A stretch of 37,518 nucleotides of DNA from the NCBI GenBank assembly GCA_016869675.1, contig VGDP01000030.1, positions 1 through 37,518 on the forward strand, read 5' to 3'. A program made the translations under genes and the position numbers. Source of the stretch: Alphaproteobacteria bacterium. GTDB taxonomy: Bacteria; Pseudomonadota; Alphaproteobacteria; SP197. The notes beneath the pieces were generated by a model. The model made no database searches and was not told where the DNA came from. It saw only the letters and a list, made by a program, of their open reading frames with translations. Position 1 is the stretch's first letter. Every line of letters starts with the position of its first letter. This document shows, piece after piece, positions 1-7,168 of the stretch.

Positions 1-152
1 TCAAACGGCCGCTGGCGATGCTCGCAGCGGCCAGCAACGTTCATCGCGGCTGCTCGACGCCCGCCAGATTGCCGCATGGGCCCCACATGGATACCGTGAT
101 GCTCGGAACCAGGGTTCATCCGGGGAATGTCGGTTGAGTATTGGGAGACGCG

Positions 153-1661
153 ATGCGCAGACGGGTCGTCATCGCCGAGATGCAGCACGAGACGAACACG
201 TTCTCGCCGCTGCCGACACCGCTTGCCCGTTTTGGACGGCCGGACGTGTTCATGGGTGCCGAGGTGTTGCGCCGCATGCGCGGCACGGGCACCGGCATCG
301 GCGCCTTCATTGAGACGGCGGAGCGGTTGGGCATGGAGATCGATACCCCAATCGCCGCGAACGCGCCGCCCAGCGCGCGCGTCGACGGTGCCGCCTACAA
401 TGCGATATGCGACTCCATCTGCGACGCTGTTGCGCGCGGCTGCGACGTCTGCTTCCTCGACCTGCACGGCGCGATGGTCGCGGAGACGACCGACGACGGC
501 GAAGGCACTCTGCTCGCCCGTATCCGGCGCCTGGCGCCCGAGCTGCCCATCGCGGTGTGCCTGGACCTGCACGCCAATATCACCGAGGCCATGGTAGCGA
601 ACTGCACAGCCATCGTGGGGTACAAAACCTATCCACACTTCGACATGTACGAGGCGGGCGCCCACGCCGCACGCACCGTCATGGCGGCGATCGATGGCCG
701 CGCGCGGCCGGTCATGACCTGGGACCGGGTACCGATCCTGGCGCAGACCCTGCGCATGGGCCACGACGACAAGCCGATGGGTCCACTGATCGCGGCGGCA
801 CGCGCTGCCGAATCGAGCGGGCTTCTGGCGGCGTCGGTGTTTGGCGGGTTCCCCTTGGCCGACATTTACGATGCGGGGCTTTCGGTCGTGACCATCGCCG
901 ATGGCGACCGGGCCGTGGCCGAGGGCGCATGCCAACGGCTGCTCGCGGCGGCGTGGGCCGCGAAGGACGAGTGGGTCTTCCACGCCGAGCCCCTGGCGCA
1001 ATCGGTGGCCCGGGCTAAGATCATGGCGGACGGCCCCGTTCTGCTGATCGACCACGCTGACAATTGCGGTTCCGGCGGTACCCAGGACGTCATGGTCGTG
1101 CTCAAGGAGGTCCTCGCCCAAGGGCTACGCGACGTCGCCATGTTCGGCATCTGCGATCCGGCGGCGGTCAGGATCATGGAGGCCGCGGGCGTAGGCGCCG
1201 AGCTCACACTCGATCTGGGCGGCAAGACTGATATGCCGTCGATCGGCCTGAAGGGCGAACCGCTGCGCCTGACCGGGCGCGTGCGCGCGATCACCGACGG
1301 GGACTACGAAATCACGGTGCCCATGAGCAAGGGGATGATCGAAGCCATGGGCACGACCGCCGTGTTCGAGACCGCGGGCGTGCAGATCGTCGTCTGCTCG
1401 CGGCACATCGAACCCTACGACCTCGGTTGCCTTCGCAGTGTCGGGATCGAGCCGACGGCCAAGCGCTATCTGCTGCTCAAATCACGCATCCACCACCGTG
1501 CCGGATTCAGTGCGATCGCCAAGCATGAGGTGTTCTGCAACGGCGCCGGCGTGACCAGCAGCGACAATAGCCTGTTCCGATTTTCCAAGGTGCGGCGACC
1601 GATCTTTCCCCTCGATCCGGATTGCCGCGAGCGTCCAAACTACGGACCTCGGGCGACCTGA
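153..1661 (+). CDS. M81 family metallopeptidase (MlrC-like)
   Basis: Encodes a protein of about 502 residues of the M81/MlrC family, zinc peptidases named after the microcystin-degradation protein MlrC and often found beside peptide ABC transporters. The N-terminus (VVIAEMQHETNTFSP), the FLDLHGAMV stretch and the CLDLHANIT motif are family hallmarks. The C-terminal half holds DNCGSGGTQD and the HIEPYD region. The open frame begins at a TTG at 141, but ATG 153 sits 5 nt behind GGGAGA and gives the usual MRRRVVIAEMQHE start, so I chose 153. The peptide-binding protein follows after 76 bases in the same direction, which suggests peptide or amide scavenging. The substrate is unknown. Family assignment is firm; function is inferred. 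Confidence 0.9.
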   Translation: MRRRVVIAEMQHETNTFSPLPTPLARFGRPDVFMGAEVLRRMRGTGTGIGAFIETAERLGMEIDTPIAANAPPSARVDGAAYNAICDSICDAVARGCDVCFLDLHGAMVAETTDDGEGTLLARIRRLAPELPIAVCLDLHANITEAMVANCTAIVGYKTYPHFDMYEAGAHAARTVMAAIDGRARPVMTWDRVPILAQTLRMGHDDKPMGPLIAAARAAESSGLLAASVFGGFPLADIYDAGLSVVTIADGDRAVAEGACQRLLAAAWAAKDEWVFHAEPLAQSVARAKIMADGPVLLIDHADNCGSGGTQDVMVVLKEVLAQGLRDVAMFGICDPAAVRIMEAAGVGAELTLDLGGKTDMPSIGLKGEPLRLTGRVRAITDGDYEITVPMSKGMIEAMGTTAVFETAGVQIVVCSRHIEPYDLGCLRSVGIEPTAKRYLLLKSRIHHRAGFSAIAKHEVFCNGAGVTSSDNSLFRFSKVRRPIFPLDPDCRERPNYGPRAT

Positions 1662-1737
1662 CCGGGGGCGTACGGCGAGAGCCTGTTTCACACACCCTCC
1701 ACGATGGCGTGGGGGCAACGACCAAGGGAGGTTGACG

Positions 1738-3306
1738 ATGACGACGACACGCAAGGGCGTTACCCGGCGTCACTTCATGGGCACGACCGCAGTCGCCGGT
1801 GCGGCGGCGGCGCTGCCCGGGGTCACGCGGGCGCAAAGCGCGGACAATCTGCGGGTGCGCAGCTATGGCGACCTGCAGGTGCTCGACCCGGGCTACTACA
1901 TCTCGGCGCCCGACGCCGACATCATGGACAGCGTCTTTAACAAGCTGGTCACCTACAAGACTGGCGACGAATGGGGTTGGGAACTCGATGCGGCCGAATC
2001 CATCGAGGTCGTCGACCAGACCCACATCAAGTTCACCCTGAAGTCGGGCTACGGCTGGACCAATGGCTTCGGCCCCGTGACCGCGGACGACGTCAAGTTC
2101 TCCTACGAGCGCATCGCCGACCCGGCGATGGAGGCGCCCTACGCCGAGGACTGGAAGGCGCTCGACCATGTCGAGGTGCATGACGAGCGCTCTGGCACCA
2201 TTGTGCTTAAGGAGCCGTTCGCACCCCTGTGGACCACGACCCTGCCGGCGGCCGCCGGCATGATCATGTGCCGTAAGGCGGTCGAGGCCTTGGAGGGCAA
2301 GCGCTTCACCACCACGCCGCCGGCGACCTCAGGCGCCTACACGATCAAGGAGTGGGTGCCGAAGCAGAAGACCGTCCTGGCGGCCAACCCCGACCATGGT
2401 GGCGACAAGCCGGCGTTCGCCCAGGTCACCATCCTGCCGATCGAGGACGGCCTGACCGCCGAGAGCGCGTTCATGGCCGGCGAGCTCGACTTCACCAATG
2501 TCGAGGTCGCGTCTCTGCCCAACCTGCGCGAGAACCGGCCCGAGGGCGCCACGCTGGTCGAGAAGCCCTCGCTCAAGTACACCTGGGTCGGCATCAACAA
2601 CGAACACCCGCAGTTCCAGGACGTACGGGTGCGCCGCGCGGTGCAGCTGTCCATCGATATCCTGGCGATCCTTGAAGCCGCGTACTTCGGCGTCGCAGCC
2701 CCGGCGAACGGCATCATCCCGCCGGGCCTGGTCGGGCACCGCGACGCGAACCTCTATTCGGGCAAGCGCGACGTGGCCAAGGCGAAGGCTCTGTTGGCCG
2801 AGGCCGGGTTCCCGGACGGCTTCAAGACGCGCATCGACATGCTGAACAAGCAGATCTACCTGGCGGCCGCCCAGGTCATCCAGGCGAACCTCGCCGAGGT
2901 CGGCATCGAGGCCGAGATCATGGCCCACGATTCCGGCGTCTGGTGGACCATGGGCGATCAGTCGGCGGGCGAGCAGTACAAGGATCTGCAGATCATGTAC
3001 AATCGCTTCTCGTCCAACCCGGACCCGGGCTGGTACACGATGTGGTTCACGACCGCCCAGGTCGGTGTCTGGAACTGGGAGCGCTGGTCGAACAAGGAGT
3101 TCGACGACCTGCACGCCGGTGCCCTGGTCGAGCTCGATCCAGCCAAGCGCGACGTGGCCTACAAGAAGATGCAGGACCTGATGGAGGAATCGGGCTGCTA
3201 CACCTTCATCACCCATGAGTTGACCGGTGGGATCCACCGCAATGGCATCGTTCCGGCCCTGCAGCCGGACGGCACCATGGTGTGGAAGAAGTTCAAGCTC
3301 GCGTAA
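1738..3306 (+). CDS. ABC transporter substrate-binding protein, family 5 (peptide/oligopeptide type)
   Basis: About 522 residues of the SBP family 5 (DppA/OppA-like). It is expected to be a periplasmic protein that binds peptides or similar solutes for an ABC importer. The N-terminus carries a twin-arginine-like signal (TRRHFMG) with a hydrophobic AVAGAAAALPG stretch and a cleavage-like AQS near residue 33. Family regions follow: GWTNGFGPVTADDVKFSYER, a VGIN strand, and a C-terminal region ending with the KKFKLA tail. ATG 1738 has an AGGGAGG site 6 nt upstream; the upstream TTG at 1732 overlaps that site and is less likely. No permease or ATPase gene lies next to it; a truncated second binding protein comes next, so the rest of the operon may have been lost. 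Substrate unproven. Confidence 0.9.
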   Translation: MTTTRKGVTRRHFMGTTAVAGAAAALPGVTRAQSADNLRVRSYGDLQVLDPGYYISAPDADIMDSVFNKLVTYKTGDEWGWELDAAESIEVVDQTHIKFTLKSGYGWTNGFGPVTADDVKFSYERIADPAMEAPYAEDWKALDHVEVHDERSGTIVLKEPFAPLWTTTLPAAAGMIMCRKAVEALEGKRFTTTPPATSGAYTIKEWVPKQKTVLAANPDHGGDKPAFAQVTILPIEDGLTAESAFMAGELDFTNVEVASLPNLRENRPEGATLVEKPSLKYTWVGINNEHPQFQDVRVRRAVQLSIDILAILEAAYFGVAAPANGIIPPGLVGHRDANLYSGKRDVAKAKALLAEAGFPDGFKTRIDMLNKQIYLAAAQVIQANLAEVGIEAEIMAHDSGVWWTMGDQSAGEQYKDLQIMYNRFSSNPDPGWYTMWFTTAQVGVWNWERWSNKEFDDLHAGALVELDPAKRDVAYKKMQDLMEESGCYTFITHELTGGIHRNGIVPALQPDGTMVWKKFKLA

Positions 3307-3321
3307 GCCCGCGAGAGTACC

Positions 3322-3364
3322 GATCCGATCGGCGGACACGCCTCGGCGATCCGCCGATCGGATC
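3322..3364 (+). terminator. Perfect 15-bp inverted repeat after the peptide-binding protein gene
   Basis: GATCCGATCGGCGGA (3322-3336) is exactly complementary to 3350-3364, with a 13-base loop, 15 bases after the TAA of the binding-protein gene. It would form a strong hairpin and probably ends or stabilises that transcript. No T-run follows directly (ACGATGCTTCGTTTT comes after), so intrinsic termination is an inference. Confidence 0.55.
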
Positions 3365-3391
3365 ACGATGCTTCGTTTTCGACCGGCTTCA

Positions 3392-3454
3392 TGGATCCCC
3401 GGGCCACTCCTTCTGTCATTACCGGGCCGACCGTAGGTCGGAACCGGGGATCCA
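3392..3454. repeat. Palindromic intergenic repeat (REP-like)
   Basis: TGGATCCCCGG (3392-3402) recurs inverted as CCGGGGATCCA (3444-3454), and CGACC-GTA-GGTCG forms a smaller hairpin inside. The wording 'GGATCCCCGG ... GTCATT.CCGGG' resembles dispersed palindromic repeats that are common between alphaproteobacterial genes. The rest of the 3307-3621 gap (3455-3600) holds no gene or signal I recognise. Copy number in the genome cannot be judged from this window. Confidence 0.45.
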
Positions 3455-3621
3455 GAGCCGAAGACTCGAGTGGTGGTCCTGGACTCCCGGTTCGCCGCGT
3501 CCGCGGCGACCTGGTTCCGGACACGCCAGTCCGCTTCGGGTGGGAGAACGAAAGCGCGTTGGCGCTTGCCGACGTGTGATGCCCATGGCTTCACGATCGA
3601 CCAACATCGAGGGAGACGACC

Positions 3622-3894
3622 GTGAACAAGCGTGAGTTCCTTTATCACCTCCGCCGCTACCAGCAGGGCTCGATCAGCCGTCGTCAATTTCTGGGCGCCA
3701 CCGGTCTCGGCGTCGCGTCCGCTGTGCTGGCGACTGAGCTCGGGCTACGCCCGCGCCGTGCGTTCGCCGGCGACATCGGCGACCGGGTCAGTCTGTGCAC
3801 CTGGCCGAGCTACCACGATCCGGCCAACCTGGAGGTGTTCACCCAGGCGACCGGTGCCATGGTCGGGATGACCGTGAACCGGCACGGGGATTGA
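3622..3894 (+). pseudogene. Truncated polyamine-type ABC substrate-binding protein (N-terminus only)
   Basis: GTG start at 3622 with a GAGGGAG site 6 nt upstream. The product begins with a long leader and a twin-arginine-type signal (SRRQFLGATG), then VSLCTWPSYHDPANLEVFTQATGAMVGMTV. That resembles the N-terminus of PotD-like spermidine/putrescine binding proteins, where a line such as 'FGSNEE' would come next. Instead the similarity ends at about base 3873, where the palindromic element begins, and the frame closes at 3894 after 90 codons. A normal member has about 350-400 residues, so only about a quarter is left. The missing part is not found on the far side of the element. It cannot yield a working binding protein. 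Confidence 0.8.
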
Positions 3895-4023
3895 CCCCCG
3901 ATCGGCGCCGAAGGCTGACCCCACCGTGGGTTCCGTAAGTAGTTCAAGCGGCATCCAAACTTCACGATCCGCTGGGGTCACGATTGTGCGCCGAAAGGGG
4001 TCAAACTTCGGTGCTTGTTCACA
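3873..4023. mobile_element. 151-bp non-autonomous element with 50-bp inverted ends (IS21-end-like)
   Basis: The 50 bases 3873-3922 and the reverse complement of 3974-4023 match at about 33 of 50 positions without gaps. Each end holds two TGACCCC boxes (inner ones at 3916-3922 and 3974-3980 inverted) around a TCGGCGC core. The right end begins TGTGAAC; the left begins CGTGAAC. Ends carrying repeated GGGGTCA-type boxes and a terminal TG are typical of IS21-family elements, so I infer a MITE-like derivative or the collapsed ends of such an element. No transposase is present; the 51-base middle has no open frame. Both flanking genes are truncated exactly at its borders and are unrelated to each other, which suggests a deletion or rearrangement between copies rather than a simple insertion. 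Confidence 0.6.
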
Positions 4024-4517
4024 CGCGAAGAACTCCCGCGCCAGAGCGCTGAAGACATCGCCGCCAGCCAAGCGGCCGATTGCGCGCTGAACCTCTGGCA
4101 GTGTCGGCCCGAATAGCGACGGCAGTCGCGGCCCGACGAGCGCGGACAAGCTCTCCACCGCTGCCATCTGAGCCATCTCTCCGAGGTCGGTTCGTCCCCC
4201 TGCCTCCCGCGCATGGCGATCAACCGCGTCAGAAATCGCCGCGACCAGATCCATCAGCCCAGGTTGGTCCGAGATCTTAGGCCGAGGCCACGAAGATCGT
4301 CGGCAAATACTGGGCCGCGCGCCGCGAGAGGGATCTGCGTCAGAAGCCAGAAGGCGTGGAGGAGTGCCGGGTCCTTTGAGGCAGCGTTGAGGCTCGCTTC
4401 AGCGGCGTCGGCAGCCGACGCTGCCACAGCGTCGACGCCAGCGCCAAGCCGCAGCTCATTGACGACTTGACGCCACTTCCGCGTCTTCGGCAGGGCTCCA
4501 AGTCTCACATGGCCCAT
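4024..4517 (-). pseudogene. Decayed uncharacterised conserved gene (frameshifted and truncated)
   Basis: Starts at ATG 4517 (MGHVRLGALPKT) with GGGGGAG 6 bases upstream. It runs in one frame to about 4280, where the frame must shift by one base: the original frame ends at a TGA near 4254, while the next frame continues sensibly as ISDQPGLMDLVAAISDAVDR, GGRTDLGEMAQMAA and ALAREFFA. The similarity stops at base 4024, where the palindromic element begins, so the C-terminus is missing. The N-terminal style is one I recall only loosely from uncharacterised bacterial proteins of roughly 250 residues; I cannot give a function. It lies between tRNA-Lys and the element, a typical place for island debris. 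Confidence 0.6.
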
Positions 4518-4588
4518 GCCGCAGCTCCCCCGTACGCGAGCGTGAGACCCGACTAAGGCGACAAGCAAGCCAAACAAGATCGAAGTGG

Positions 4589-4608
4589 CGCTTACCCTAC
4601 GCTTACCC
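4589..4608. repeat. Two 9-bp direct repeats (CGCTTACCC), 11-bp period
   Basis: CGCTTACCC occurs at 4589-4597 and 4600-4608, separated by TA. The pair lies upstream of the decayed gene and 48 bases beyond the 3' end of tRNA-Lys. Short phased repeats near a tRNA can be integrase or excisionase arm sites, but no integrase remains, so this is only a suggestion. Confidence 0.35.
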
Positions 4609-4616
4609 ATAAGCAC

Positions 4617-4648
4617 CAGGGGCTCAGGCGCGATTGCCTAAGCCCCTG
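4617..4648 (-). terminator. Hairpin after tRNA-Lys
   Basis: CAGGGGCTCAGGC (4617-4629) pairs with 4636-4648 in 12 of 13 positions around a 6-base loop. It begins 7 bases past the CCA end of tRNA-Lys in the direction of its transcription, so it probably ends the tRNA transcript. On the plus strand it is followed by ATTTT, so it could also terminate plus-strand transcription coming from the left. Confidence 0.5.
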
Positions 4649-4655
4649 ATTTTAC

Positions 4656-4731
<76 letters not shown>

Positions 4732-4747
4732 CCGACCGGGAACGGCC

Positions 4748-4777
4748 CCTATAGCAAAGGGCCGCACCCGCTGTCGA
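4748..4777 (-). promoter_or_regulatory. Putative tRNA-Lys promoter
   Basis: On the minus strand TCGACA (4772-4777) and TATAGG (4748-4753) are spaced by 18 bases, close to a sigma-70 consensus. They lie about 16 bases upstream of the mature tRNA 5' end and inside the 55-base gap after the Rid gene. Position fits; strength is a guess. Confidence 0.45.
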
Positions 4778-4786
4778 GAGGGCCGC

Positions 4787-5170
4787 TCAGCGCGCCGCGA
4801 CCGCGACGATCTCGATCAGATAGTCCGGCATAGCGAGCCGCGTCTCCACGGTCGCCCGCGTCGGCATGTTGGCCTTGTCGACCCAGGCGTCCCACACCGC
4901 GTTGTACGCGGCGAACTGCCGCATGTCGGACAGGTAGACCGTGCACGACAGCAGTTTGGACTTGCTGGTGCCGGCGGCCTTGAGCGCGGCGTCGAGCGCC
5001 TTCAGCACGCTCTTGGTCTGGCCCGTGATGCCGCCCTTGGTGTCGGACGCCACCTGACCGGCGACATGCACCAGATCGCCGTGAACCACCGCGGTGGAGA
5101 ACCGCACGCCCGGCTTGATCCGCTGGATCGCCGCGCCGGAGCCCTTCGCAGACTTGGAACGAGCAGCCAT
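4787..5170 (-). CDS. Rid family protein (YjgF/YER057c/UK114)
   Basis: 127 residues, the usual Rid length plus a basic N-terminal tail (MAARSKSAKGSGAAI). Rid proteins hydrolyse reactive enamine/imine intermediates or act in catabolic steps. Family features are VHVAGQVASDTKGGITGQTKSVLKALDAAL, a CTVYLSDMRQFAAYNAVW segment and the ending PTRATVETRLAMPDYLIEI. The conserved arginine of the RidA active site (in PTRATVE) is present. ATG 5170 is chosen because a GGAGG lies upstream inside the end of the SDR gene; longer frames upstream are antisense to that gene. It follows the SDR gene by 7 bases and is probably co-transcribed. The exact Rid subgroup is unclear. Confidence 0.88.
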   Translation of the reverse strand: MAARSKSAKGSGAAIQRIKPGVRFSTAVVHGDLVHVAGQVASDTKGGITGQTKSVLKALDAALKAAGTSKSKLLSCTVYLSDMRQFAAYNAVWDAWVDKANMPTRATVETRLAMPDYLIEIVAVAAR

Positions 5171-5177
5171 CGTACTC

Positions 5178-5939
5178 TCATCCTCCCATGGACATGCCAC
5201 CGTTGACGCGCAGGATCTGCCCGGTGATGTACGCCGCGTCGTCGGAGGCGAGAAACGCCATCGCCGCCGCGATCTCCTCGGGCTTGCCGTAACGCCGCAT
5301 GGGCACCAGGCCGAGCGCGGCCTCGAGCCCGGAGGCGTCGATTTCACCCAGCATCTCGGTGGCGATGTAGCCGGGCGAAACACCGTTGACCGTCACGCCC
5401 TGGCGCGCGACCTCGGCCGCGATCGGGCGCAGCATCGCCGAGATGCCGCCCTTGGACGCGGTGCAGACGGAGTACTTGTTGCCGCCGAAATCGGCGATCT
5501 CGGTGATGCAGCTCCCCGTCGCGATGACGCGACCCCAGCCGCGCTTGACCATGCCGGGAAGGGCGGCGCGGGTCATGTAGAAGAAGCCGTTGAGGTTGCT
5601 GTCCATCGCGCGTGCCCAGTCCTCGTCCGTCGATTCGAGGAACGGGCGGTCGATGACAATGCCGGCGTTGCTGACCAGGATGTCGACCTTGCCGAAACGC
5701 TTCTCGGCCGCGGCGACGATCGCCTCGGCATCCTGCTTGTGGCCCACGTTGCCCTTCACGGCCATGGCGGTGCCACCGGCCCTGGCGATCTCGGCGACCA
5801 CCGCCTCGGCATTGTCCATGGTTGCGCGGCAGTGGACCACGACCTTGGCGCCGTCGGCGGCGAAGCGGCGCGCCACCGCGCGGCCGATGCCGCGCGAACT
5901 GCCGGTCACGATCGCGACCCGGCCGTCGAGCACACCCAT
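5178..5939 (-). CDS. Short-chain dehydrogenase/reductase, catalytic Tyr replaced by Cys
   Basis: 253 residues with the SDR Rossmann fold: TGSSRGIGRA (cofactor glycine motif), VKGNVGH, VSNAGI (NAG motif), DSNLNGFFYMTRA (active-site Asn), IATGSCIT (Ser) and SPGYIATEM near the end. FabG-like proteins use a Y-x-x-x-K pair; here the motif reads YSVCTASKGG, so the position four before the lysine is Cys159 (TGC, 5463-5465) rather than Tyr. That would normally cripple reduction. ATG 5939 has AAGGGGGA upstream; the frame extends 10 codons further without support. It is followed by the Rid gene within 7 bases. Substrate unknown. Confidence 0.88.
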   Translation of the reverse strand: MGVLDGRVAIVTGSSRGIGRAVARRFAADGAKVVVHCRATMDNAEAVVAEIARAGGTAMAVKGNVGHKQDAEAIVAAAEKRFGKVDILVSNAGIVIDRPFLESTDEDWARAMDSNLNGFFYMTRAALPGMVKRGWGRVIATGSCITEIADFGGNKYSVCTASKGGISAMLRPIAAEVARQGVTVNGVSPGYIATEMLGEIDASGLEAALGLVPMRRYGKPEEIAAAMAFLASDDAAYITGQILRVNGGMSMGG

Positions 5940-6006
5940 GGTCCTGTCCCCCTTGCGATCCGCGGCCACGGTAGCACCACGCCGCGCGCAGGGGCAAACC
6001 CGACGC

Positions 6007-7158
6007 TCAGGCTTCGGCGGGTCCGAAGCCGCGTCGCGGCACGGGCACGTCGCGATGGATGTTGACGCTGGCCAGCAGGCCGAAGCCGAACAGCAGTGTC
6101 AGCATCGACGTGCCGCCGTAGGAGACCAGTGGCAGCGGCACGCCGACCACCGGGACCACGCCGGTGACCATGGCGACGTTGATGCTCGCATAGAGGAAGA
6201 ACACGCTGATCATGCCCACCGCCAGAATGCGCCCGAACGGGCTGGCCGAGCGGAACGCGATGGCGTAGCCATAGACGATGATCAGGGCGTAGAGCGTCAA
6301 CAGCGCCACCGCGCCGACTATGCCGAACTCCTCGGCCAGCATGGTGAAGATGAAGTCGGTGTGGCGTTCCGGCAGGAATCTCAGGTGCGCCTGGGTGCCG
6401 CCCATGTAGCCCTTGCCGAACACGCCGCCCGAACCCAGCGCGATCTTGGACTGCAGGATGTGATAGCCGGCGCCCAGCGGGTCGCGCTGCGGGTCCAGGT
6501 AGGTCAGGATGCGCTGCTGCTGGTAGTCGTGCAGGAAACCCCAGGCTATGGGCAGCGCCGACAGTACGAGAACGGCGGCGGCGGCGAACCAGCGCAACCG
6601 GACGCCGGCCACGAAGAAGACCACCGCGCCGGTCACGGCCAGCATGGTGCCGGTGCCCAGGTCCGGCTGCTTCATCACCAGGGCCACCGGCGCCAGGATC
6701 AGCAGCATCGGCGGCACGATAGGCCAGAAGCGCGGCATGTCCTCGGCCACGATGCCGTGGAAGTAGCGGGCTAGAGCCAGGACGAGCGTGATCTTGACCA
6801 GTTCGGACGGCTGGATCTGGATCACCCACAGGTCGAGCCAGCGCTGCGCGCCCATGCCGATCTCGCCCATCACGTCCACGGCGATCAGCAGCACCACCGA
6901 GAGGCCGTGCAACGGATACGCCCAGCGCCGCCAGACGCGCACGTCGACCAGCGCCACGGTCAACATCACGCCCAGCCCGACAAGGAAGCGCACGGCCTGG
7001 GGCATGGCCCATGGCCTGATGCTGCCGCCGGCGGCGGAATAGAGCATGGCGCTGCCGACCGCCGCGACCAGCGTCAGCAGCAACACCAGGCCCCAGGTCA
7101 TGCGGCCGAGCTTCTGACCCAGGCCGAGCTTCTGGTTCTGGAACGAGCGCAGGGCCAC
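6007..7158 (-). CDS. rodA: Rod shape-determining peptidoglycan glycosyltransferase RodA
   Basis: 383 residues, a SEDS-family polytopic membrane protein with about ten hydrophobic segments. It polymerises lipid II glycan strands together with PBP2 in the elongasome. Recognisable regions are WRRWAYPLHGLSVVLL, RWLDLWVIQIQPSELVKIT, KQPDLGTGTML, the LPERHTDFIFTMLAEEFG loop and VVGVPLPLVSYGGTSM near the C-terminus, all SEDS signatures. The GTG at 7158 is chosen (VALRSFQNQKLG) with GAGG upstream and 10 bases after the mrdA stop; the longer upstream frame overlaps mrdA. It is the last gene of the mreBCD-mrdA-rodA cluster. Confidence 0.95.
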   Translation of the reverse strand: MALRSFQNQKLGLGQKLGRMTWGLVLLLTLVAAVGSAMLYSAAGGSIRPWAMPQAVRFLVGLGVMLTVALVDVRVWRRWAYPLHGLSVVLLIAVDVMGEIGMGAQRWLDLWVIQIQPSELVKITLVLALARYFHGIVAEDMPRFWPIVPPMLLILAPVALVMKQPDLGTGTMLAVTGAVVFFVAGVRLRWFAAAAVLVLSALPIAWGFLHDYQQQRILTYLDPQRDPLGAGYHILQSKIALGSGGVFGKGYMGGTQAHLRFLPERHTDFIFTMLAEEFGIVGAVALLTLYALIIVYGYAIAFRSASPFGRILAVGMISVFFLYASINVAMVTGVVPVVGVPLPLVSYGGTSMLTLLFGFGLLASVNIHRDVPVPRRGFGPAEA

Positions 7159-7168
7159 GGCGCGGGCC

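Noticed and set aside
1-152. Possible end of a gene at the left edge
   Set aside because: No frame with sensible codon use or recognisable residues could be followed on either strand.
2329-3687. 452-codon minus-strand frame opposite the peptide-binding protein
   Set aside because: Antisense to a gene with full family features; no recognisable domain.
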